The notes below the pieces were generated by a model. The model saw nothing but the letters and a program-made list of their open reading frames with translations. It searched no databases and had not been told where the DNA came from. A stretch of 8,289 bases of DNA from an uncultured Nocardiaceae bacterium (lineage in GTDB: Bacteria > Actinomycetota > Actinomycetes > Mycobacteriales > Mycobacteriaceae): assembly GCA_936936565.1 (NCBI GenBank), contig CAKZIX010000139.1, forward strand, positions 1 through 8,289. Reading direction: 5' to 3'. Shown here one piece after another: positions 1-5,394 of the stretch. Numbering within the stretch: the stretch's first letter is position 1; the number at the start of each line of letters is the position of its first letter. Position numbers and translations under genes: made by a program.

Positions 1-825
1 GACCGCGGCGGCGCCGCCCATGTCGGAGGTCATGTTCTCCATGTTCTGGGCCGGCTTGATCGAGATGCCGCCGGTGTCGAAGGTGATGCCCTTGCCGACG
101 AGCGCGACTTTCGGGCCACCGCCGGTGTAGCTGAGCCGGACCAGCCGCGGCAGTCGCGAGCTGCCTTTGCCGACGCCCAGGATGCCGCCGTATCCGCCTG
201 CCTCCAGCGCCGTTTCGTCGAGCACCTCGACGGTGAGCCCGGCCGCCTCGCCCAGTGCCTGTGCGCGCGAGGCGAATTCGGCCGGGAACAGGTGGCTCGG
301 CGGCGTGTTCACGAAAGTGCGCGCGGTGGCGACAGCTTCGGCGATCGCGGCCGAACGCTGTAGCGCCGCAGCGTCATCGGCACCGAGCAGCTCCACCCGC
401 CGCAGCGGGGGCTCGGTCGGCGCCGACTTCGCCTTGAACTCCGTGAACCGGTACGCACCGAGGTAGGCGCCCTCGGCCGCGGCGGCCAAGTCCAGCGCCG
501 ACAACGTCGTGGCGGCCACCGAGGTGCCGTTGAGCGCGCGCACCGCGCTGCCGGCGGACTTGCGAATCTGTTCTGCGGACGGATCGGCGCCGAGCCCGAC
601 CGCGACCACGCTGGCCACCCCGATGCCGTCGGGGGCCGGGATCTTGGTCACCTCGTCGGGCTTGCCCTTCGCGCCGAGGGCGCGCACGGCAGCGGTGATG
701 GCCTCGGCGGCGGGCGCGTCACCGGCCACGGTAGGGCCGTCGTCGCCCGGCGTGAGACCGACGATCAACACCTCGGCGTCGGAGCTGATGGATTCGGCAA
801 GCACAAGTTCAGGTCCAAGGGTCAC
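1..825 (-). CDS. pepA: Leucyl aminopeptidase (M17 family), 5' part, truncated by left window edge
   Basis: Cytosolic, metal-dependent exopeptidase that removes N-terminal residues, leucine preferred, from peptides; works as a hexamer in this family. The 275 codons present cover the N-terminal domain and the start of the catalytic domain. Visible marks are NTPPSHLFPAEFA from residue 173, and VGKGITFDTGG (243-253) followed by SIKP and TSDMGGAA. These place the family metal and active-site residues at K245, D250, K257 and D268, lining up with E. coli PepA K270, D275, K282 and D293. The NTDAEGR signature lies beyond the edge. Start chosen: GTG at 825-823. The nearby ATG (833-831) is out of frame and soon meets a stop. 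It is divergent from gcvT, as expected near the pepB-gcvT-ilvE cluster of mycobacteria. M. tuberculosis names the orthologue pepB. Confidence 0.95.
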   Translation of the reverse strand, partial: MTLGPELVLAESISSDAEVLIVGLTPGDDGPTVAGDAPAAEAITAAVRALGAKGKPDEVTKIPAPDGIGVASVVAVGLGADPSAEQIRKSAGSAVRALNGTSVAATTLSALDLAAAAEGAYLGAYRFTEFKAKSAPTEPPLRRVELLGADDAAALQRSAAIAEAVATARTFVNTPPSHLFPAEFASRAQALGEAAGLTVEVLDETALEAGGYGGILGVGKGSSRLPRLVRLSYTGGGPKVALVGKGITFDTGGISIKPAQNMENMTSDMGGAAAV

Positions 826-831
826 GGTGTC

Positions 832-837
832 ATTTTG
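832..837 (-). promoter_or_regulatory. Putative -10 element for leaderless pepA transcript
   Basis: On the minus strand CAAAAT ends exactly at -7 if transcription starts on the G of the GTG start codon. It matches the actinobacterial TANNNT pattern at its two most important positions (A2 and T6) but not at T1. The only purine-rich run upstream (GAGGG) is about 12 bases from the start, longer than usual. A leaderless mRNA is the simplest reading; it is inferred from spacing only. Confidence 0.4.
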
Positions 838-840
838 CCC

Positions 841-964
841 TCGCTGCGCTCGGGCGGTTCGCGCGCCTGCCTTCGCGTCGCCTTCGTCCGGTCGCAGTCG
901 CTTCGCTCCTGAGCGCTCCCTGCGTCCAGGCGACGCGGGCGCGCGAACGGCGCTCGCTGTGCTC
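841..964. repeat. Three dispersed copies of an 11-mer, TCGCTNNGCTC
   Basis: Copies lie at 841-851 (TCGCTGCGCTC), 898-908 (one mismatch to the first) and 954-964 (one mismatch), so their starts are 57 and 56 bases apart. All are in the same orientation, within the pepA-gcvT divergent gap and interleaved with the inverted repeat there. Similar TCGCT-rich stretches seem common between genes in high-GC actinobacteria, so this may be a genomic intergenic repeat rather than a local operator array. Function unknown. Confidence 0.45.
857..948. repeat. Long imperfect inverted repeat in the pepA-gcvT intergenic region
   Basis: The left arm 857-882 and right arm 929-948 are complementary over 20 of 20 bases once six bases (868-873, TGCCTT) are looped out of the left arm. 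The stem is thus 11 bp (857-867 with 938-948) plus 9 bp (874-882 with 929-937). The 46-base interior holds a further 5-bp inverted repeat (893-897 with 920-924). It sits between divergent promoters. It could act as a DNA cruciform or protein site, a transcription barrier, or a copy of a REP-like element. It does not resemble a glycine riboswitch. Confidence 0.55.
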
Positions 965-1005
965 GCGGTTCGCTTAGCTTGACGCACCCCAAGTTCTCGA
1001 CGGAC

Positions 1006-1011
1006 TACCCT
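1006..1011 (+). promoter_or_regulatory. Putative -10 element for gcvT
   Basis: TACCCT fits TANNNT and ends 9 bases before the gcvT ATG, so the leader would be 0-2 bases. A TTGACG (979-984) upstream resembles a -35 box but lies 21 bases away, which is too far for a good pair. No Shine-Dalgarno sequence precedes the ATG. Weak, composition-dependent call. Confidence 0.3.
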
Positions 1012-1019
1012 CCCCAGGC

Positions 1020-2102
1020 ATGACCTTGCTCGAGGGACCCATCCACGATCTGCATGTGCAACTGGGCGCCACGTTCGCCGAGTTCGGCGGCTGGAACATG
1101 CCGGTGTCCTACGGCGGCACCGTCGGCGAGCACAACGCGGTACGCACGACGGTCGGGCTGTTCGACGTCAGCCACCTCGGCAAGGCCCTGGTCGCGGGAC
1201 CGGGTGCGGCCGAATTCGTCAACGCGGCGTTCACCAACGACCTGAACCGGATCGGCCCCGGCAAGGCGCAGTACACGCTGTGCTGCGCCCCCGACGGCGG
1301 TGTGATCGACGACTTGATCGCCTACTACGTCGGCCCCGACGAGGTGTTTCTGGTACCCAACGCGGCGAACACCGCAGCTGTCGTCGAGGCGCTGAAAGCG
1401 GCCGCACCGGAGGGCATTTCGATCGTCGACCAGCACCGCGAACGGGCGGTGTTCGCGGTCCAGGGGCCGCGTTCGGCGGCGGTGCTCGCGGCCGTCGGGC
1501 TGCCCACCGACATGGACTACATGGCATTCGCCGATGCCGGCGACGTCCGGGTGTGCCGCACCGGCTACACCGGTGAGCACGGTTACGAGGTGCTGCCGAC
1601 GTGGGACGGTGCGGCCGCGGTGTTCGGCCGGTTGCTCGACGCGGTGCGCACCGAGGGCGGCGAACCTGCTGGGCTGGGCGCGCGCGACACCCTGCGGACC
1701 GAGATGGGTTATCCGCTGCACGGGCACGAACTGTCGCTGGAGATCTCGCCGCTGCAGGCCCGCTGTGGCTGGGCCGTGGGCTGGAAGAAGCCGGAGTTCT
1801 TCGGCCGCGATGCGCTGCGCGCCGAGAAGGCCGAGGGGCCGCGGCGGCTGCTGTGGGGGCTGCGGGCGCTCGACCGTGGGGTGCTGCGGCAGGGCCAGTC
1901 GGTGCTGCGCGACGGCGTCCCCGTCGGCGAGACGACCTCCGGCACGTTTTCCCCGACGCTGAAGGTGGGTATCGCGTTGGCGCTGATCGACAGCGAGGCC
2001 GGGGTGGACATCGGTGACGAGGTGGAGGTCGACGTGCGCGGGCGACGGCTGCGCGCCACCGTGGTCAAGCCGCCGTTCGTGGACGTGCGTACGCGGAACT
2101 GA
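1020..2102 (+). CDS. gcvT: Aminomethyltransferase, glycine cleavage system T protein
   Basis: T protein of the glycine cleavage system. It takes the aminomethyl group held on the lipoyl arm of GcvH, releases ammonia and passes the one-carbon unit to tetrahydrofolate, giving 5,10-methylene-THF in the cytosol. The 360-residue length is normal. Folate-binding domain marks are FAEFGGWNMPVSY (19-31), DVSHLGKA (49-56), GGVIDDLI (93-100) with the family's catalytic Asp at 97/98, TGYTGEHGYEV (181-191) and ARDTLRTEMGYPLHGHEL (221-238). The C-terminal barrel carries TSGTFSPTLKVGIALA (306-321). The ATG is the only usable start because an in-frame TAG lies at 975-977. The P and H proteins are not in the window; in mycobacteria they are also encoded elsewhere. 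ilvE follows after 30 bp. Confidence 0.97.
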   Translation: MTLLEGPIHDLHVQLGATFAEFGGWNMPVSYGGTVGEHNAVRTTVGLFDVSHLGKALVAGPGAAEFVNAAFTNDLNRIGPGKAQYTLCCAPDGGVIDDLIAYYVGPDEVFLVPNAANTAAVVEALKAAAPEGISIVDQHRERAVFAVQGPRSAAVLAAVGLPTDMDYMAFADAGDVRVCRTGYTGEHGYEVLPTWDGAAAVFGRLLDAVRTEGGEPAGLGARDTLRTEMGYPLHGHELSLEISPLQARCGWAVGWKKPEFFGRDALRAEKAEGPRRLLWGLRALDRGVLRQGQSVLRDGVPVGETTSGTFSPTLKVGIALALIDSEAGVDIGDEVEVDVRGRRLRATVVKPPFVDVRTRN

Positions 2103-2120
2103 GCTCACTCGGTGAAGGAA

Positions 2121-2126
2121 TAGAAT
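2121..2126 (+). promoter_or_regulatory. Putative -10 element for leaderless ilvE transcript
   Basis: TAGAAT is a full TANNNT match, and its last T is exactly 7 bases upstream of the A of the ilvE ATG (2133). This is the spacing expected if transcription starts on the start codon. No convincing -35 box is seen, which is common in mycobacterial promoters. A weak purine run (GAAGGA, 2114-2119) is 13 bases from the ATG, too far for normal ribosome binding. ilvE may therefore have its own promoter inside the gcvT-ilvE gap. Confidence 0.55.
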
Positions 2127-2132
2127 CCGGTC

Positions 2133-3224
2133 ATGACAGAGTTTGCGCGCCATCTGAACCCGTCTCCCGCGAGCGCGGAGCGGCGCGCGGAAATATTGGC
2201 GGCGCCCGGTTTCGGCAAGTTCTTCACCGACCACATGGTGTCGATCGAGTACTCCGACGGCGGCTGGCGCAACCCGCAGGTGGTCCCGTACGGCCCGATC
2301 ACCCTCGACCCGTCGGCGGAGGTCTTGCACTACGGCCAAGCGATCTTCGAGGGCCTCAAGGCGTACCGCCAGCCGGACGACTCCATCGCCTCCTTCCGGA
2401 TCGACGCCAATGCCGAACGGTTCAATCGGTCGGCGCGGCGCATGGCGATGCCCGATCTGCCCACCGAGTTGTTCATCGAGTCGGTGCACGAGCTGATCGA
2501 CGTCGACCATGCGTGGGTGCCCGCCGCGGGCGGTGAAGACGCGATGTACCTGCGCCCCTTCATGTTTGCCACCGAACCGGGGCTCGGGGTGCGCCCGTCG
2601 AGCGAGTACCTGTACCTGCTGCTGGCCTCACCGGCCGGCGCCTACTTCAAGGGCGGCGTCAAGCCGGTCAGCGTGTGGGTGTCCACCGAGTACGTGCGCG
2701 CGGCACCGGGCGGCACCGGCGAAGCGAAGTTCGCCGGAAATTACGCGGCTTCCCTTGTGGCGCAGGCGCAATCGACTGCCGAGGGCTGCGATCAGGTGGT
2801 GTGGCTGGACGCCATCGAACGCCGTTACGTCGAGGAGATGGGCACCAACAACCTGTTCTTCGTGTTCGGGTCCGGGCACGACGCCACGCTCGTCACCCCG
2901 GAGTTGTCGGGCTCGCTGCTGGCCGGCATCACTCGCGACACGCTGCTCACGCTGGCCGCGGACGCCGGATTCGCCGTCGAACAGCGCAAGATCACCATCG
3001 ACGAATGGGAAACCAAGGTCGCCTCGGGTGAGATCACCGAGGTGTTCGGTTGCGGCACAGCGGCAGTCATCACGCCGGTCGGCCGGGTGAAGTCGGCGGC
3101 CGGTGAGTTCACCATCGCCGACGGCGAGCCGGGCGAGGTGACGATGGCGCTGCGCGACACGCTCACCGGGATTCAGCGCGGCACCTTCGCCGACACCCAC
3201 GGCTGGATGGCGAAACTGCGGTGA
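2133..3224 (+). CDS. ilvE: Branched-chain amino acid aminotransferase (class IV, PLP-dependent)
   Basis: Transfers the amino group between glutamate and the keto acids of leucine, isoleucine and valine, the last step of their synthesis. Family members in M. tuberculosis and Bacillus also convert ketomethiobutyrate to methionine, the last step of methionine salvage. The 363 residues are full length. Fold-type IV marks are LDPSAEVLHYGQAIFEGLKAYR (58-79), YLRPFMFATEPGLGVRP (139-155), ASPAGAYFKGG (165-175), GEAKFAGNYAASL (196-208) with the PLP-binding lysine at K199, EEMGTNNLFFV (234-244), LLAGITRDTLL (262-272) and VFGCGTAAVITPVG (304-317). The C-terminus ends as in the mycobacterial enzyme (GIQRGTFADTHGWMAKL). 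It overlaps mtnA by 4 bp at its 3' end, implying translational coupling. Confidence 0.97.
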   Translation: MTEFARHLNPSPASAERRAEILAAPGFGKFFTDHMVSIEYSDGGWRNPQVVPYGPITLDPSAEVLHYGQAIFEGLKAYRQPDDSIASFRIDANAERFNRSARRMAMPDLPTELFIESVHELIDVDHAWVPAAGGEDAMYLRPFMFATEPGLGVRPSSEYLYLLLASPAGAYFKGGVKPVSVWVSTEYVRAAPGGTGEAKFAGNYAASLVAQAQSTAEGCDQVVWLDAIERRYVEEMGTNNLFFVFGSGHDATLVTPELSGSLLAGITRDTLLTLAADAGFAVEQRKITIDEWETKVASGEITEVFGCGTAAVITPVGRVKSAAGEFTIADGEPGEVTMALRDTLTGIQRGTFADTHGWMAKLR

Positions 3225-4201
3225 GCGAACTGCGTTCCGTCGAGTGGACCGGTGCGGCGATTCGGCTGATCGACCAGACCGCGCTGCCCGGCACACTCGC
3301 CTATGCCGAGGTCCGGACCGTCGACGAATTGGTTTCTGCCATACAGCGTTTGGTCGTGCGTGGGGCTCCGGCCATCGCGGTCGCCGGTGCCTACGGTGTC
3401 GAGTTGGCGCGCCGCGCGGGCGGCGATGTCGATGCAGCGGTCGCTCGGATCCGGGGTGCCCGCCCGACCGCAGTGAACCTCGCGGTCGCCGTGGACGAGG
3501 TGGCTGCTGCCGAGGATGCGCTGTTGGCCGCTAAGGCCGTCGAGCAGGCCGAGGTCGACGCGAACCTTGCGATGGGTCGCTTCGGCGCCGACTGGTTGGT
3601 CGCGCGGCTGGGCGAACGCCCGCTGCGGCTGCTCACGCATTGCAACACCGGCACTTTCGCCACGCCCGGGCAGGGCACCGCGCTCGGCATCATCCGGGAA
3701 CTGCACCGGCGCGGTCTGGTGGAGCGCGTGCACGTCGACGAGACACGTCCCCTGCTGCAAGGTGCCCGGCTCACCGCCTGGGAACTCGGCCACGACGGGA
3801 TTCCGCATGTGGTGCAAGCGGATTCGTCCGCGGCCGGCGAGATTCTGCGCGGGCAGATCGATGCCGCGATCGTCGGCGCCGATCGGGTCGCGGCCAACGG
3901 CGACGTCGCGAACAAGATCGGCACCGTCGGCGTCGCGCTCGCCTGCGGCTACGCGCAGGTGCCGTTCGTGGTCGCCGCGCCCACCACCACGGTGGACGTG
4001 ACAACGGCCTCCGGCGCGGACATCCACATCGAGCAGCGCGCCGGCGCCGAGGTGGTCGCGTTCAACGGGATTGCCAGCGCCCCAGTCGATTCCGTCGGCT
4101 ACAACCCGGCTTTCGACGTCACCCCGGCGGATCTGGTCACCGCCCTGGTCACCGAGCGCGGGGTGCGCGAGGTGTCGGCGGGGCAGTTGCCGCAGGGCTG
4201 A
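3221..4201 (+). CDS. mtnA: S-methyl-5-thioribose-1-phosphate isomerase
   Basis: Interconverts methylthioribose-1-phosphate and methylthioribulose-1-phosphate in the methionine salvage pathway, which recycles the methylthioadenosine left by polyamine and related syntheses. It belongs to the eIF2B-like isomerase family. Of 326 residues, key marks are RGAPAIAVAGAYGV (47-60), THCNTGTFATPGQGTALGII (139-158) with catalytic Cys141, VDETRPLLQGARLTAWEL (172-189), IVGADRVAANGDVANKIGT (217-235) with catalytic Asp221, and YNPAFDVTP (294-302). The start is a GTG whose last two bases open the ilvE stop codon (GTGA overlap, 3221-3224), so it is probably translated by ribosomes finishing ilvE. It could instead serve 5'-deoxyadenosine salvage or use a related ribose-1-phosphate, but the catalytic motifs are the classical MtnA ones. 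No other salvage gene is in the window. Confidence 0.95.
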   Translation: MSELRSVEWTGAAIRLIDQTALPGTLAYAEVRTVDELVSAIQRLVVRGAPAIAVAGAYGVELARRAGGDVDAAVARIRGARPTAVNLAVAVDEVAAAEDALLAAKAVEQAEVDANLAMGRFGADWLVARLGERPLRLLTHCNTGTFATPGQGTALGIIRELHRRGLVERVHVDETRPLLQGARLTAWELGHDGIPHVVQADSSAAGEILRGQIDAAIVGADRVAANGDVANKIGTVGVALACGYAQVPFVVAAPTTTVDVTTASGADIHIEQRAGAEVVAFNGIASAPVDSVGYNPAFDVTPADLVTALVTERGVREVSAGQLPQG

Positions 4202-4273
4202 CCGGCGCCCTTGCGACGGCCGCTCGCCGCCTACATCGCCGCCAAGGCGCACAGCGGGTTCGAATGTGCTGTC

Positions 4274-4303
4274 AGGGCGGAATTTCGCAGTCTGGGCCGC
4301 CCT
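4274..4303 (+). terminator. Possible hairpin terminator after mtnA
   Basis: A 7-bp perfect inverted repeat (AGGGCGG at 4274-4280, CCGCCCT at 4297-4303) with a 16-base loop lies 73 bases past the mtnA stop. No T-run follows, so it would be the U-less type often proposed in actinobacteria. It could equally be an operator or chance in GC-rich DNA. The rest of the 161-bp gap (4202-4362) shows no coding frame I recognise. Confidence 0.25.
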
Positions 4304-4348
4304 CAGCGCACTCTCGGCGACTGGTACCGATGCTGTCGTGGTCGCGCG

Positions 4349-4354
4349 TACCGT
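4349..4354 (+). promoter_or_regulatory. Putative -10 element for the RelA/SpoT-like gene
   Basis: TACCGT fits TANNNT and ends 9 bases before the ATG at 4363, giving a leader of about 2 bases. No Shine-Dalgarno sequence precedes the start. The same end-to-start distance is seen at gcvT. Weak call resting on spacing. Confidence 0.3.
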
Positions 4355-4362
4355 ATAGCGGC

Positions 4363-5121
4363 ATGGACATCGACTCGGTTCCGCCCTGGTCGAACAAAGA
4401 ACTGAAAAGGCTCGGCAAGGCGATCCGCGAAGGACGCGAATCGGACCTTGACTACAACGAGGTCGTTCTGTGGTATGCCCAGCTCGCTTCTATCGTGCAG
4501 GGGCTTATCGGTGCGATGGAGTTCGAGGCTATTCTGGGCGGTCGGGTTCCGTCGATATCGGCGCGCGCCAAGACGATCGACACATTGCGTCAGAAGCTGA
4601 TCGCCCATCCGACCTGGCAGTTGCCGAGCATTGTCGACGTCGCAGGGGTGCGGGTTGAGGTCGACATGACGCTCACCGAGCAGGATCGAGTAGCAAAGCT
4701 CATTGCAGCCGAACTGCGTCAGGAGTTCTCAATGTGCGCGAGTGATACGCGCGATCGTCCGCATTCCGGGTATCGGGCGCTGCACCTGCGCGCGACATTT
4801 CCGGCTGGTCGCGTCGAAATTCAAGTGCGGACACGAGTTCAGGGAGAATGGGCAAATACCTATGAGCAGGTTGCGGACATCGTCGGGCGAGAAATTCGGT
4901 ACGGCGCATCGCCGAACGATTCGACCGAGCGTCGTATTGTCGAGCAGCTGCACGACATCTCGAAAGCGATCGCGGTTTCCGAGCGGCTTTGGGAACTCGC
5001 GCATGGCTCCGGTGTCGCAACCGCGGTCAGTAAGCAAGCTAAGGCGGATGAGCTAAGAATCGTTGAGCTTCTACAATCGATGCAGAAGACTATGGCAACC
5101 GCTGACAAAGAGAGCGACTGA
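4363..5121 (+). CDS. RelA/SpoT nucleotidyltransferase-domain protein (small alarmone synthetase-like; candidate toxSAS toxin)
   Basis: A 252-residue single-domain protein with the pyrophosphokinase core of (p)ppGpp synthetases and no hydrolase, TGS or ACT domain. The phosphate-binding helix reads RAKTIDTLRQK, giving R68, K70, T74 (Ser in classical enzymes) and K78. The metal Asp is D92 in DVAGVR. The guanine-stacking Tyr is Y137 in SGYRALH. The second metal ligand is E152 in VEIQVRT, followed by QGEWANTYEQ. The family either makes alarmones from GTP/GDP and ATP or, in toxSAS toxins, moves pyrophosphate onto the tRNA CCA end. Sequence alone does not decide which. The ATG at 4363 is chosen; an in-frame ATG at 4330 would add 11 residues. 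G+C is below its neighbours (36/60 in 4381-4440, 28/60 in 5041-5100), with CTA, AGA and CTT codons near the 3' end, suggesting transfer. A small gene starts 2 bp downstream. Confidence 0.85.
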   Translation: MDIDSVPPWSNKELKRLGKAIREGRESDLDYNEVVLWYAQLASIVQGLIGAMEFEAILGGRVPSISARAKTIDTLRQKLIAHPTWQLPSIVDVAGVRVEVDMTLTEQDRVAKLIAAELRQEFSMCASDTRDRPHSGYRALHLRATFPAGRVEIQVRTRVQGEWANTYEQVADIVGREIRYGASPNDSTERRIVEQLHDISKAIAVSERLWELAHGSGVATAVSKQAKADELRIVELLQSMQKTMATADKESD

Positions 5122-5123
5122 AG

Positions 5124-5363
5124 ATGTCCGGATTCTTGATCCTCTACCGGCGGCGCTCCGGCGAGCGTCAGGTCTTCGAGTTTCCGGGCGCCGACGGACC
5201 GGTCGACGCAGCGCGCGCACGGCTTCGCTATGAACGGGACAGCCGGTTCCGTGATTCCGGCATCGAAATCGCTGCCATCTCGTCGGATTCGTTGGAAACC
5301 GTCATGCGAACGCATTCCAGGTACTTTCGCGGCACCGAGGTGGACTTTCTGAAGTCCGCCTGA
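5124..5363 (+). CDS. Small protein of unknown function, candidate antitoxin or partner of the RelA/SpoT-like protein
   Basis: A 79-residue, roughly charge-balanced soluble protein with no signal peptide or membrane segment. It opens with a hydrophobic strand-like run (FLILYRRR, 4-11), has an Arg-rich middle (residues 31-43) that could form a helix, a second strand-like piece (GIEIAAISSDSLETV, 46-60) and an aromatic/basic tail (RTHSRYFRG, 62-70). I recognise no named family. It starts 2 bp after the RelA/SpoT-like stop, with a purine-rich AAAGAGAG (5107-5114) 9 bases before its ATG as a ribosome-binding site, so the two are very likely co-transcribed. A toxin-first pair with a small second gene fits several toxSAS operons, but the antitoxin role is inference. 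G+C is nearer the genome level than in the preceding gene. Confidence 0.75.
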   Translation: MSGFLILYRRRSGERQVFEFPGADGPVDAARARLRYERDSRFRDSGIEIAAISSDSLETVMRTHSRYFRGTEVDFLKSA

Positions 5364-5394
5364 CCGGCGGTTGTTGGGCGCGTCGCTCGCCGTC
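5362..5394. other. Convergent junction with weak hairpin
   Basis: Only 31 bases separate the two convergent stop codons (the small gene and Pnkp). CGGCG (5365-5369) pairs with CGCCG (5388-5392), extendable by two pairs across one bulged base. The loop is 18 bases and there is no T-run. It might serve as a bidirectional transcription end, but the stem is short and could be chance. Confidence 0.2.

Noticed and set aside
826..1019. Glycine riboswitch in front of gcvT
   Set aside because: Glycine riboswitches occur before gcv genes in many bacteria, but I cannot find the conserved aptamer cores here, and the predicted transcript start leaves no leader to hold one.
1005..2510. 501-codon open frame on the minus strand across gcvT and ilvE
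   Set aside because: It spans two conserved genes on the other strand, has no recognisable motif, and is a composition shadow.
3173..4252. 359-codon minus-strand frame opposite mtnA
   Set aside because: Same shadow effect; mtnA on the plus strand carries all catalytic motifs.
4240..4285. tRNA gene suggested by GGTTCGAAT
   Set aside because: The flanking bases do not form a 5-bp T stem around a 7-base loop, and no acceptor, D or anticodon arms can be found.
3640..4362. Long upstream extension of the RelA/SpoT-like frame through mtnA
   Set aside because: The extension is an Arg/Ala-rich out-of-frame reading of mtnA. Domain similarity begins only after 4363, so the 493-residue version is not a real fusion protein.
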